A stretch of DNA of 55,947 bases from Candidatus Pacearchaeota archaeon (GCA_002688875.1 NZDU01000040.1:1-55947), one strand, 5' to 3'; positions 25,572 to 34,431 are shown, counted from the first letter of the stretch. Translations and numbers: made by a program. Notes: a model not told the origin generated them from the sequence alone.

Positions 25572-26130
25572 TTTCTTATTAAGGAGATGCTGAAGTTCTT
25601 AACACTTTTCGGCACTTTTGAGATGCCGTAAGGAAGAGTAGTGTTTCGCCACTTGAATGTGCAGGTGAGGATAGAGGAGAAACATAACTTGATGACTCAG
25701 TAGAAAGATATAAATAGGAGTAGTGTCTTACTTATTTTAATGAGGCATTCCATTATCAATGCCAATCGAAGATATCACACAAAGGTATTCTGCCCAGTCC
25801 CGGCGTATGTAATTCTATTTAATCGCTTAAAGAAAATAAAATGGGTGTCTAAATGTTGCCGATAATTTATAAGCTGGGACTTTCTCCAAAAGAAGGAATG
25901 AAAAAATGGCTAAAAAATAAATAAATACGACTATGAAAAAAAATTAAACTAAAAGATAAAAAGTATTGAAAAGTCTAGTATGGGTAATAAGAATAAAGAA
26001 TTAATTTTTGAGTTTAGAGACTTTTGCTTTATGGAGGGATTAAGTAAAGTTAGAGTTTGGAGGGAAACACAGAGACTTAAATAATTTATGGACAGTAAAT
26101 TATATAAATTTTTCTTCTTTCGTCCTTAAC
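25572..26130. other. 559-bp intergenic region containing attR
   Basis: No convincing gene. It holds a TATA-like ATATAAATAGG near 25710-25720 reading rightward toward attR, the attR core (25793-25805) and about 325 bases of AT-rich sequence on the host side before the peroxiredoxin. A 41-codon open frame starts at 25740 and crosses attR, but nothing supports it. Confidence 0.5.
25793..25805 (+). repeat. attR, right copy of the 13-bp core
   Basis: CCCAGTCCCGGCG, identical to the last 13 bases of tRNA-Ser at 13661-13673. The sequence 5' of it is unrelated to a tRNA, so this is a remnant of the original attachment site displaced by integration. Confidence 0.8.
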
Positions 26131-26694
26131 ATGCCTAAAATAAATTCCCTAGCTCCAGTTTTTCAAGCTGAAGCTTTTCACGAAGGAGAAATAAAAAAAC
26201 TCTCCTCAGAAAATTACAAGGATAAATGGAAAATTTTAATGTTCTATCCTGCTGATTTCACTTTCGTTTGCCCCACAGAGCTCGGAGAATTTGCTGATAA
26301 ATATGAAGAATTCAAAAATCTCAATACTGAAGTTTTCTCCGTTTCCACTGACACCGCTTTTGTTCATAAAGCTTGGCATGATTCTTCAGACACTATTAAA
26401 AAAATTCAATATCCCATGCTCGCCGATCCCACTGGTAAAATTTGCAAAGACTTTGGGACTTACATTGGAGAAGAAGGTTTAAGTTTAAGAGCCACTTTTA
26501 TAATTGATTCTGAAAACTTAATAAAATTTTATGAAATTCACGACAATTCTATAGGAAGAAATGTTAATGAAATCTTAAGAAAATTAAAAGCCGCTCAATA
26601 TGTTTCCAAAAATGACGGAGAAGTCTGCCCTGTCAATTGGGAAGAAGGCAAAGACACTCTTCGCCCAGGTTTGCATTTAGTCGGAAAACTCTAA
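26131..26694 (+). CDS. ahpC: 2-Cys peroxiredoxin (AhpC/Prx)
   Basis: 187 residues. Reduces peroxides in the cytosol. The peroxidatic Cys is in ADFTFVCPTELGEF (about residue 50), the resolving Cys in DGEVCPVNWEEG near residue 167. Length and motifs are those of AhpC of the Prx1 group. It lies just outside attR. Codon choice is richer in C-ending codons than the adjacent host genes, which hints at acquisition from bacteria. No dedicated reductase (AhpF) is nearby. Confidence 0.94.
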   Translation: MPKINSLAPVFQAEAFHEGEIKKLSSENYKDKWKILMFYPADFTFVCPTELGEFADKYEEFKNLNTEVFSVSTDTAFVHKAWHDSSDTIKKIQYPMLADPTGKICKDFGTYIGEEGLSLRATFIIDSENLIKFYEIHDNSIGRNVNEILRKLKAAQYVSKNDGEVCPVNWEEGKDTLRPGLHLVGKL

Positions 26695-26806
26695 TCCCCT
26701 TTCTTAGAAAACTCGTCTAAAGAGGTATCCAACCCAGCCAGTTTATTATGATGAAACTCAAGATTTCTTAATAAAACATATAAATCTTACTAACACTATT
26801 AAAATT

Positions 26807-27370
26807 ATGAAAAAGTGGAGGGTTTTACTAATTTTGGTGTTATTATTACCTATTGGAGAAGCCAAGACTAAGACTTTTACTTTTCAGAGAGATGGGAGTG
26901 AAGTTATTGAAGATATTAATGTGACTTTATTGGATTTTGATAAAAAAGAAAATAAGGTGATTGTGTGTGTAAATAATAAAAAAGGGATTATTTCTAATGA
27001 TAAAAAAATTAATGGGGTCTATTTTGAGATTAAGAAATATGAGGGTGAGACTGTGAAGATGAGTTTGGAGGTAGAGTGTAATGAATGTGTTATAAGGGAT
27101 AATTTAGAGTGTTATGATGAATGTAGGATAAATAGTGATTGTGATGATAATGATAAAGAAACATTGGATTCTTGTAAAGGAAGGCCAAAACAATGTATCC
27201 ATACCAAGGTAGTAGTGCCTAAGTCTGTAGAACTTGTAAATAAAACCCAAGAAAAGAATAAAACAGAGGAGAATCCATCTCCTTCACCCCAGCAAGAAGA
27301 AGTACGAGAAGTTGAATATTTTAGCTTTTTTAAACAATTGAGTTTGTGGATAATTGGGTGGTTTCGTTAG
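26807..27370 (+). CDS. Secreted or anchored cysteine-rich hypothetical protein
   Basis: 187 residues. Signal peptide MKKWRVLLILVLLLPIGEAK, a beta-rich domain, then a cysteine cluster with C-x-x-C and six or more further Cys (residues about 94-135, CNECVIRDNLECYDECRINS). A Pro/Glu-rich linker leads to a short hydrophobic C-terminal segment (LSLWIIGWFR) that could anchor it. No family recognised. RNase P RNA follows. Confidence 0.6.
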   Translation: MKKWRVLLILVLLLPIGEAKTKTFTFQRDGSEVIEDINVTLLDFDKKENKVIVCVNNKKGIISNDKKINGVYFEIKKYEGETVKMSLEVECNECVIRDNLECYDECRINSDCDDNDKETLDSCKGRPKQCIHTKVVVPKSVELVNKTQEKNKTEENPSPSPQQEEVREVEYFSFFKQLSLWIIGWFR

Positions 27371-27419
27371 TATTTTTAAGAGAGTTAGTTTTATAAAGCA
27401 ATAATTTCTATATTTTAAG

Positions 27420-27810
27420 AGTAGGTAACAGACCGACTAATCGGAAACTTTTCAAACCGATTCCATTAGTGATTCACAATAAAAACTAAGATCATCGTGG
27501 AACATGAAAAGTTGCTGAGGAAAGTCCACACACAAAAAAAGGCTATTCCTGAAAGGGAGTTTCAGAAATGAAAGGCAACCACGCAGAAACGACACGGCTT
27601 ATTGATGTGATGATGTTCACGAAATCTCCAGTGATGGGGACGAGAACTAACTGAATATATCAATAAGAAACGATGAAACGGTGAGTCCTGGCTTGTGCAA
27701 GTCTGTAAGACGCATAGTTGAATGGTCGGAACCTTTTTTAGGAAAAAAGCTTCACCAGAAAATGAAGCAAATCTAAAAGGTTAACAGAATGTGGCTTACT
27801 GTTGCCTACT
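27420..27810 (+). ncRNA. rnpB: RNase P RNA
   Basis: About 391 nt. Helix P1 is formed by AGTAGGTAACAG at the 5' end and CTGTTGCCTACT at the 3' end with one G-U pair. The universally conserved GAGGAAAGTCCACAC (27518-27532) and ACAGAATGTGGCTTA (27784-27798) elements are present, as is the central AGACGCATAGTTGAATG-like region. It is the catalytic RNA for tRNA 5' maturation. The segment at 27729-27766 contains a hairpin plus CTTCACCAG that resembles 3' hairpins elsewhere in the window. Confidence 0.92.
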
Positions 27811-27858
27811 TCCATTTTTAAAAAAGTGGAGTCAAAACAAAGAAAGGAAAAATAGAAA

Positions 27859-28011
27859 ATGGCAGATGAAAAAATACAAATGCCTTCAGGTATTGGGGGA
27901 TTAGTAAGGTATTTTGATGATTATAAGAGTAAAATAGAGATACCCAATATGGTTTTTATTGCGTTTTGTGTGTTAGTTATTATATTTTACTTATATTTAC
28001 ACTTTAGATAA
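27859..28011 (+). CDS. secG: Preprotein translocase Sec61 subunit beta
   Basis: 50 residues, short even for the family. The conserved PSGIGGLVRYFDDYKSKIEI block is followed by one membrane helix (about 31-48, MVFIAFCVLVIIFYLYLHF), the standard archaeal Sec61beta layout. Small non-essential subunit of the SecYE translocon. It starts 48 bases after RNase P RNA; GAAAGGAAA may act as a weak ribosome binding site. Confidence 0.93.
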   Translation: MADEKIQMPSGIGGLVRYFDDYKSKIEIPNMVFIAFCVLVIIFYLYLHFR

Positions 28012-28038
28012 AAAATGATACCTGGAATGAATCTTAAA

Positions 28039-28407
28039 TTAGAGTAATAATTCTTTGAATTCCTTGTAATTGGGATAGTCTTTTAGCAATTCTTTGCCTT
28101 TTGTTGTGATTTTTAGTTGATTAAATTTGCCTTGTTTTCCAATTTTTGAAATATAAGCTTGTGAGATTAATTTTCCTATTGTATTTGATACTGTTTTACG
28201 TTTTTTATTTGAATTTTTTATTATATCATTTATAGCGAAGTTACCTTTTTGTTGTTCTATTTGTAGTCCTTGTAATAAATAATAAATAAGACTTAGTTTT
28301 TTGGGTAGATGTAATCCATATTTTCTAATCGAATATGAAATGTTCTTCTTTTTATAAGGGATAGAGATGTCTTCTTTAACTAAATTATAAAATTTTTTGA
28401 CATCCTG
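28039..28407 (-). pseudogene. Start-less winged-helix-like reading frame
   Basis: The minus strand is open for 122 codons, ending in a stop at 28039-28041, but has no ATG or GTG and no TTG in its first half; a TGA at 28408-28410 closes it upstream. The peptide reads like a real C-terminal wHTH region (KTVSNTIGKLISQAYISKIG and LKITTKGKELLKDYP). It is most simply a 5'-truncated gene remnant, or one with an unusual start. The adjoining DNA upstream (28443-28988) differs in composition, so an insertion may have removed the start. Confidence 0.5.
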
Positions 28408-28442
28408 TCAATGATAGAAACACTCTTGAATCCTTTGTAGAT

Positions 28443-28988
28443 ATGTCAGAAGATGCTGAAGGTGCCCCTCTTTATAAAGGAAGAGATGCACCCGGTTTTG
28501 GCGCAATTTCTTTAGAGGAGTTAGGAGACTCTGGCCAAATCCTTTCCGCTGAAGATTTTGTTCAGAGCAAACTTGCAAGAGTTATTGAACATACTAGTGA
28601 TGCTACGGCTAAAAATACCGGCAATTTACTTAAGTCTCTAGAATGTGGGCATGTTCATATATCTTTTTCTAATTTTCTATATGAACACGAGATTTTATGT
28701 GAAGATTATCTTGGATCTGAAAGAAATGAACGTTATAATAGATGCTATGATGAATGTATAACAAAGGGGTTTACTTCCGAGGAAGCATCCTTACTCGCTC
28801 ATATACACTCAATCGAACCAAAGAATATAAAGGTCAAAAAAGGGAGCATAAGAGACACTATGATGGGATTGAAAGTTTTATATTATAACATTAGCAAAAC
28901 AGGGGAGGGAAAAACCCTCTGTGTTGACATTGTGGAGCCGAATGGGAGAACGGATAAAGGCTCCACTTTTGGGATACTAGACTCTTGA
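28443..28988 (+). CDS. Hypothetical protein of foreign codon use
   Basis: 181 residues, MSEDAEGAPLYKGRDAPGFG. Soluble and acidic at the N-terminus, with scattered Cys and His (CGHVHISF, CYDECITKGF). No family recognised. Codon usage is more GC-rich than neighbouring genes, and it adjoins a truncated gene on the other strand, so it may have been acquired. No clear ribosome binding site. Confidence 0.5.
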   Translation: MSEDAEGAPLYKGRDAPGFGAISLEELGDSGQILSAEDFVQSKLARVIEHTSDATAKNTGNLLKSLECGHVHISFSNFLYEHEILCEDYLGSERNERYNRCYDECITKGFTSEEASLLAHIHSIEPKNIKVKKGSIRDTMMGLKVLYYNISKTGEGKTLCVDIVEPNGRTDKGSTFGILDS

Positions 28989-29068
28989 TAAAGTTTTAAC
29001 TATACCCCTTAGACTTTACATTACATAAAAAAGTTAATTTTATAAAACCTCTTTCTTAGTTTTTATTT

Positions 29069-29398
29069 ATGTTACCAAATATTAATCCCAAGAAAATGCA
29101 GAAAATGATGAAAAGTCTTGGTATGAAACAGGAAGAGATAGAAGCTTCTGAGGTTATAATTAAATGTCCTGATAAAGAACTTGTTATTAGAAATCCAAGT
29201 GTGCAGAAAGTAAATATGATGGGGCAAGAATCTTTACAAATAAGTGGGGATATTGAAGAAAAATCTATTGAAAGTTTTAGTGAAGAGGATATTAAAATGG
29301 TTTCTGAACAAACAGAGTGTAGTGAAGAGGAAGCTAGAGAAAGTTTAGAGAAAAATGAGGGCGATATTGCTAAATCGATTCTAGAATTGAAGAAATAA
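29069..29398 (+). CDS. nac: Nascent polypeptide-associated complex protein (aNAC)
   Basis: 109 residues. Ribosome-associated chaperone acting on emerging chains. N-terminal NAC domain begins with the Met/Lys-rich helix PKKMQKMMKSLGMKQEEI and includes VQKVNMMGQESLQI; the C-terminal UBA domain is VSEQTECSEEEARESLEKNEG...SILELKK. Full length for the archaeal homodimeric form. TATA-like sequence lies about 30 bases before the start. Confidence 0.95.
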   Translation: MLPNINPKKMQKMMKSLGMKQEEIEASEVIIKCPDKELVIRNPSVQKVNMMGQESLQISGDIEEKSIESFSEEDIKMVSEQTECSEEEARESLEKNEGDIAKSILELKK

Positions 29399-29443
29399 TG
29401 AAGTATATAAATGCTTAAAAATTTTGACTTTTTTTAATATTAT

Positions 29444-29908
29444 ATGGAACTGCATGAAATTCATTTAAAGAAAGCAATCAATTTCTTTAAGACAGCAGAC
29501 CATTTAGTATATGTGACTATGCCTGTGGTGAATGATAATAAGCTGTTTATAACTGTTTTAGATAATATTCATATGGCTTTAGAGAATGGAATGAATGCGG
29601 TTTTAGAGTATGAGAGGTTGTATAAGCGGATTATGCCTTTAGCAGATAATTTTGAGAGTAGATTTGAGGTCTTTAAAAGAATGGTTGGAAAGCATGGTTT
29701 TATAAATGACGATGTTATAATAATAAAGGAGTTAAAGAGGTTTATAGAAGACAGAAAGGAGGCTCCTGTGGAGTTTACAAGGTCAGATAAATTCGTAATT
29801 TGTTCAGATGATTACCGAATGAAGACCATTTCAATCGAGGAAATAAAGAAATATTTATCAATAACAAAGAATTTCTTATTGAAAATTAATAAAATAGTGA
29901 AAAAATGA
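29444..29908 (+). CDS. Helical hypothetical protein, first of a coupled pair with MinD
   Basis: 154 residues, almost entirely helical. The segment KTADHLVYVTMPVVNDNKL near the N-terminus and LSITKNFLLKINKIVKK at the C-terminus are matched in the next gene (KRADHLIYVSLKY..., ...NTENLVKKIQKIVK), so the two are diverged paralogues. The four-helix pattern faintly recalls HEPN-type folds, but the R-x4-6-H motif is not visible. Its stop overlaps the next ATG by 4 bases. Function unknown. Confidence 0.7.
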   Translation: MELHEIHLKKAINFFKTADHLVYVTMPVVNDNKLFITVLDNIHMALENGMNAVLEYERLYKRIMPLADNFESRFEVFKRMVGKHGFINDDVIIIKELKRFIEDRKEAPVEFTRSDKFVICSDDYRMKTISIEEIKKYLSITKNFLLKINKIVKK

Positions 29909-30375
29909 TTGAAGAAGATAAGAATTATGATGGTGTTGACGAAGAACTCAAGCGTGCGGATCACTTGATTTACGTTTCTTTGAAATATACACGAACAGTA
30001 GATGTGATTTTAAGTGTGATTGCGCGTTTAATTAGTGTGCAGGAGAGTTTAATTGATATTTTATTGGAGTTTTTAGAGAAAAAGAAGGGAGTAAAAGATA
30101 TCAATATGGGAAAACCCTATTTGATCAAGATTAAATGGGTGAGAGAAGGATTTAAGAAAGATGTAAATGTGAATGAATTACTGGATTTTTATGAATTATT
30201 AATTAAAATAATGAAATCAGAGCATATTAAAAAAGGAGAATTTAGAAAAGGTTTAATGTTAATTGCGCAAGATAAAAGTGCAGAGGTAGTTGCGGAAGTA
30301 AATGTGGATGTGCTAAAGGAATATTATAAAAACACTGAAAATTTAGTTAAAAAAATACAAAAAATAGTAAAATGA
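29905..30375 (+). CDS. Helical hypothetical protein, second of a coupled pair with MinD
   Basis: 156 residues, all-alpha. It shares the ADHLIYVS and C-terminal NLVKKIQKIVK patterns with the preceding gene. ATGA-type overlaps join it to both neighbours, so all three genes are probably translated together. It may form a heteromeric helical bundle with its paralogue; a link to membrane or DNA positioning follows only from the adjoining MinD-like ATPase. Confidence 0.7.
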   Translation: MIEEDKNYDGVDEELKRADHLIYVSLKYTRTVDVILSVIARLISVQESLIDILLEFLEKKKGVKDINMGKPYLIKIKWVREGFKKDVNVNELLDFYELLIKIMKSEHIKKGEFRKGLMLIAQDKSAEVVAEVNVDVLKEYYKNTENLVKKIQKIVK

Positions 30376-31166
30376 CAAAAGTGGTGTGTTGTATTTCTGG
30401 AAAAGGAGGTGTAGGTAAGAGTACTACAGCTATAAATTTAGGATTGGCTTTGCACCAATATGGTAAAAATACAGCTGTGTTGGATGCGAATTTAACCACA
30501 CCTAATGTGGGGGTTTATTTAGGGGTGCCTAAGGTGCCTGTAACTATACACCATGTTTTAAATGATAATAGAAAGAAGTTAAATAAGGCCATCTATGAAC
30601 ATAATTCTGGGCTTAAAGTAATCCCTGGGGATTTATCTGTGGGGAAGTTAAATAATTTAAAAATTGATAAATTAAAAAGTGTTGTAGCAGATGTGGAAGG
30701 ATTATTAGATTATTTAGTTTTGGATGGAGCTGCTGGTTTGGGTAAAGAAGCTGCGAGTGCTTTAGATGCATGTGATAGCGTGTTAATTGTGACTAATCCG
30801 GAATTGGCAGCTGTGACAGATGCTTTGAAAACTGTGGAAGTAGTTAAGAAAATGAGAAAACAAGTTCTGGGAGTTGTGTTAACTAGGAGTAGGAAAGATG
30901 ATGTAGATTTGGGTATAAAAGAAGTAGAAGAAATGTTAGAGTATCCCATACTTGGGATGATTCCCGAAGATAAGAATATTAGGAAAGCCAGTAGTAAAGG
31001 ATTTCCAATATTACATAAATACCCTAATTCAGAAGCTTCTATTGGTTATAAAAAATTAGCAGCTAAATTATTGGGTGAAGAATATATAGATATGACCCCC
31101 CCTATTAAGAAAAAAGAGCATCTGATTCGAGATTTATTAAGGGTGTTTGGATTTAAGTCTAGATAA
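30372..31166 (+). CDS. minD: MinD/ParA-family ATPase
   Basis: 264 residues. Deviant Walker A KGGVGKST at residues 11-18 with the signature Lys11, switch I DANLTTPNVG and switch II DGAAGLGKE. The C-terminus IRDLLRVFGFKSR can form an amphipathic membrane-targeting helix, as in MinD. Likely a dimerising ATPase that positions something on the membrane or works with the two upstream helical proteins. The Asp of switch I is intact. The specific partner is unknown. Confidence 0.88.
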   Translation: MTKVVCCISGKGGVGKSTTAINLGLALHQYGKNTAVLDANLTTPNVGVYLGVPKVPVTIHHVLNDNRKKLNKAIYEHNSGLKVIPGDLSVGKLNNLKIDKLKSVVADVEGLLDYLVLDGAAGLGKEAASALDACDSVLIVTNPELAAVTDALKTVEVVKKMRKQVLGVVLTRSRKDDVDLGIKEVEEMLEYPILGMIPEDKNIRKASSKGFPILHKYPNSEASIGYKKLAAKLLGEEYIDMTPPIKKKEHLIRDLLRVFGFKSR

Positions 31167-31204
31167 TATAAATCTTTATTAATTTTCTATTTTGAATTTT
31201 TATT

Positions 31205-32380
31205 ATGAAATTTGGACATATGGCAGATTGTCATGTTGGGGGGTGGAGAGACCAGAAATTGAATGATCTAAGTTTGGAATATTTTAAAGAAGCTATTAAG
31301 ATTTGTTTAAAAGAGAATGTAGGTTTTGTGTTGATTTCGGGAGATTTATTTGATACTGCTTTGCCTGGAACAGATTTAATTAAGGAAGTGGCTGGAGAAT
31401 TGAATAGATTAAAGGAAGGTAATGTGGATGTGTATTTGGTGCCTGGAAGTCATGACTTTTCTCCTTCTGGTAAAACTGTGTTGGATGTATTTGAGAAATC
31501 CGGATTGTGTGTTAATGTAAATACTTATGAGGATGGAAAGTTAAAGTTTTTTGAGGACAAAACAGGGGTTAAATTAACAGGGGTTTTAGGAAGGAGAGGG
31601 GGATTGGAAAAAGAGGATTATATTAAATTAGATAAAGAGTATTTAGAAAAGGAAGAAGGGTTTAAGATATTCTTATTTCATACTGCTTTAGAGGAATTTA
31701 AACCTCATGATCTTGAGAAAGTAGAATGCATGAGTTTTGCTAGTCTTCCGAGAAATTTTAATTATTATGCAGGGGGGCATGTACATTATATTTATGATGT
31801 TGTAAAGGAAGGATATGGTAAGATCGTATATCCCGGTCCTTTATTTCCAAATAATTTTAAAGAGATTGAGGAATTGAAAAAAGGAGGATTTTATGTTGTA
31901 GATGAAAAATTAAATTTATTTAGAAAAGATATTGAATTAAAGAAAGTTTTGAGTTTTTCTATTTCTGGAACAATTTCAAGAGAAATTAACGCTCAAATAG
32001 AAAACATAATTGAGAATGAGAATTTTTCTGATAAGATTGTGACTTTAAGAATTTCTGGAGAATTAGAAGAAGGGAAAGTGAGTGATGTTAAAGTTAAGAA
32101 TTATGTTAAAAGGATGGAGGAGAAGGGGGCTTTTTTTGTGATGAAGAATTTGAATAAATTAAAATTAAAGGAGTTTAGTGAAATTAAATTAGAAGGAGAA
32201 GTTAAGGATATTGAAGAATCTTTAATTAAAGAACATCTAGGGCAATTTAAAATTGAGAATGAGAAAGAATTGACTGATGAATTGATTGGTGTTTTTTCTG
32301 AAGAGAAATTAGAAGGAGAAACTAATACTACTTTTGAGAATAGGGTGATAAATATGGCTTTAAAGATTTTAAAATTATGA
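31205..32380 (+). CDS. mre11: DNA double-strand break repair nuclease Mre11
   Basis: 391 residues. Metallophosphoesterase with Asp8 and His10 (MADCH), GDLFD (46-50), GSHD (81-84, where most family members have GNHD), HTALEEF and GGHVH. It resects broken DNA ends in complex with Rad50. It overlaps the rad50 start by 4 bases. Asn to Ser in the GNHD motif affects the residue that normally binds one of the metals and is worth noting, though Ser can occur in family members. Confidence 0.9.
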   Translation: MKFGHMADCHVGGWRDQKLNDLSLEYFKEAIKICLKENVGFVLISGDLFDTALPGTDLIKEVAGELNRLKEGNVDVYLVPGSHDFSPSGKTVLDVFEKSGLCVNVNTYEDGKLKFFEDKTGVKLTGVLGRRGGLEKEDYIKLDKEYLEKEEGFKIFLFHTALEEFKPHDLEKVECMSFASLPRNFNYYAGGHVHYIYDVVKEGYGKIVYPGPLFPNNFKEIEELKKGGFYVVDEKLNLFRKDIELKKVLSFSISGTISREINAQIENIIENENFSDKIVTLRISGELEEGKVSDVKVKNYVKRMEEKGAFFVMKNLNKLKLKEFSEIKLEGEVKDIEESLIKEHLGQFKIENEKELTDELIGVFSEEKLEGETNTTFENRVINMALKILKL

Positions 32381-34431
32381 TACTGAATAAAATAAAACTG
32401 GAAAATATTCGAAGTTATACTAGTCAAGAAGTGAGGTTTCCAGAAGGTTCTGTATTGTTAAGTGGAGATATTGGATCGGGAAAAAGTTCGGTTTTATTAG
32501 CTGTGGAGTTTGCTCTATTTGGTTTGGAAAAAGGAGGTGGAGTGGGACTATTAAAAAACGGTCAGGATTCTGGAAGTGTAGAATTATATTTTGATTTAGA
32601 TGATAAAGAAATAGTAATTAAAAGAACTTTGAAAAGGTCTAATAAAAGTGTGAGCCAGGATGCGGGTTATATTATCCTAAATGGGAAGAAAGAAGAAGGA
32701 ACCGCTACAGAATTAAAAACCAAAGTTTTGAAATTATTGAATTACCCCAAAGATTATTTGACTAAATCTAAAGGTTTGATTTACAAATACACGGTTTATA
32801 CTCCTCAGGAAGAGATGAAAAGAATTCTAATGGAAAATAAAGAAAGTAGATTAGAGGTTTTAAGGAGGGTGTTTGATATTGATAAATATAAAAGGATTCA
32901 AGAAAATTCTAACAGTTTTTTAAAATATTTAAGAAGTGAAAATAAGGTTTATGAAGAAAGATTGAAAGATATGGATGTTAAAAAGGGAGAGAAGAAAGAA
33001 AAGGAAGGAGAATTGGAAGAGAATAAGAAAATATTAGAAGATATTAAAAAAGAATTGGAAAATGTAAAGAAAGAGGTGGAGGATAAAAGAAAAGATGTAA
33101 GTGTTTTTGAAGATAAGGTTAAGGACTTAAATGAATTAAAAAATCAGATTTCTTTAATTGAGAATAGTTATGGACATAAAGCAAATGAGAAAAAAAGAAT
33201 AGAAGAGAAAATTGAAGAATTGAGATTAGAAGTTAAAGAAGTGCAAGAGGGAAACTTTGAAGATCTAAGAAAAGAATATGATTTCAAAATTGATGTGGTA
33301 AAAAAGAATATTGGAGAATTTGAAGGTAATTTGGAGGAAACTAGGGGGAAATTAAGTGGATTTAAAGCTAAAGAAAATCATGCGTGCGAGGTTAAGGATA
33401 GTATAAAAGATTTGGATAAATGTCCAACTTGTTTTCAAGAGGTGAAGCAAGAGTATAAGGATGTGATTTTCAAAAGTCAAGATGAATTAATTATTAAGAT
33501 TAAAGAAGATGTAGAGACTCTATTAAAAATAGAAGAGGAATATAGGGCGGGATTGTTAAAAAATAGAGAAAAATTAGAGAGTTTAAATAAAAAATTAAGT
33601 GAGATTGATTTAGAGAGGGTTAAGTTTGAAAACAATCAAAAGAAGAAAGATGAATTGATTAAAAATGAAACAATTTTAAGAGATTTGAACAGGGAGATTC
33701 TTAGATTAGAAGATGATAAAAAGAAAATTTCTGAGGAGTTAGAGAAAATCAAAGACGTGGAGGAAGATTATAATAAATTAAAACAAGAATTAGATTCTAA
33801 ATTAAACAAAGAAAAAGAAATTGAGATTAAAAAGTCTGGGATAGAGGAGAAAAGAAGATTCTATTTGGAAAGTGTAGGAAGATTAGATTTCGAAATTAAG
33901 AAATTAGAAGAATTAAAATTAAAATTGGGTAAGATAAAAAATATTGAGGATTTTTTGGATAAACATTTTTTGAATTTAATGGGGATAATTGAGAAGAATG
34001 TGATGTTTAAGTTGCATAATGAGTTTAACGAATTATTTAAGAAATGGTTCGGGATATTGAATGAAGGCATTAATGTGGTTTTGGATGAAGAATTTAGTCC
34101 TTTGATTACCCAAGACGGTTACAATATTGAATATTCGGATTTATCTGGAGGGGAAAGGACGGCTGTAGCATTAGCATATAGATTAAGTTTGAATCAAGTT
34201 ATTAATAATCTAATTGGAGAGGTTAAAACTAAGGATTTATTGATATTGGATGAACCTACCGAAGGTTTTAGTACAGAGCAGTTGGATAGAGTTAGGGTAG
34301 TATTGGATGAATTAGATATTAAGCAGATTATAATTGTGAGTCATGAAGCTAAAGTAGAGAGTTTTGTAGATAATATTTTAAAGTTTGAGAAAAAGAATGG
34401 AATAAGTGGGGCTGTGGGCCAATCTGGTTAA
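32377..34431 (+). CDS. rad50: DNA repair ATPase Rad50, short form
   Basis: 684 residues, clearly shorter than the usual archaeal 850-900. Walker A GDIGSGKSS (30-38), zinc hook CPTC at 349-352, signature LSGGERTAVALAY from residue 589 and Walker B LLILDEPTEGFS are intact. The two coiled-coil arms are only about 170-200 residues each, so the arm is short. The last 24 bases of the gene also form the 5' end of tRNA-Pro. Probably functional with Mre11. Confidence 0.93.
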   Translation: MILNKIKLENIRSYTSQEVRFPEGSVLLSGDIGSGKSSVLLAVEFALFGLEKGGGVGLLKNGQDSGSVELYFDLDDKEIVIKRTLKRSNKSVSQDAGYIILNGKKEEGTATELKTKVLKLLNYPKDYLTKSKGLIYKYTVYTPQEEMKRILMENKESRLEVLRRVFDIDKYKRIQENSNSFLKYLRSENKVYEERLKDMDVKKGEKKEKEGELEENKKILEDIKKELENVKKEVEDKRKDVSVFEDKVKDLNELKNQISLIENSYGHKANEKKRIEEKIEELRLEVKEVQEGNFEDLRKEYDFKIDVVKKNIGEFEGNLEETRGKLSGFKAKENHACEVKDSIKDLDKCPTCFQEVKQEYKDVIFKSQDELIIKIKEDVETLLKIEEEYRAGLLKNREKLESLNKKLSEIDLERVKFENNQKKKDELIKNETILRDLNREILRLEDDKKKISEELEKIKDVEEDYNKLKQELDSKLNKEKEIEIKKSGIEEKRRFYLESVGRLDFEIKKLEELKLKLGKIKNIEDFLDKHFLNLMGIIEKNVMFKLHNEFNELFKKWFGILNEGINVVLDEEFSPLITQDGYNIEYSDLSGGERTAVALAYRLSLNQVINNLIGEVKTKDLLILDEPTEGFSTEQLDRVRVVLDELDIKQIIIVSHEAKVESFVDNILKFEKKNGISGAVGQSG

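Larger units (their letters stand above)
13661..25805. mobile_element. Integrative element inserted in the 3' end of tRNA-Ser
   Basis: The 13 bases CCCAGTCCCGGCG that end tRNA-Ser recur exactly at 25793-25805, where no tRNA is present. An intact tyrosine recombinase begins 75 bases inside the left copy and points inward. Genes between the copies have visibly more G/C at wobble positions and use Shine-Dalgarno sites, unlike most flanking genes. The integrase gene is not split, so this follows the pNOB8-like rather than the SSV-like arrangement. The element spans about 12.1 kb with mostly non-phage cargo; no replication, capsid or conjugation gene is recognisable. Confidence 0.85.

Noticed and set aside
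13661..25805. Provirus interpretation of the integrative element
   Set aside because: Apart from the integrase, no capsid, portal, packaging ATPase or replication protein could be recognised, so a virus is not supported.
25740..25865. 41-codon open frame crossing attR with a TATA-like box upstream
   Set aside because: It spans the element/host junction, has no recognisable motif and could be chance. Only the att repeat there is supported.
23044..25880. Similar short AT-rich strings near 23046 and 25860 (GATAATTTATA) as element repeats
   Set aside because: They are short, AT-rich and do not coincide with the att sites; chance similarity is likely in this composition.
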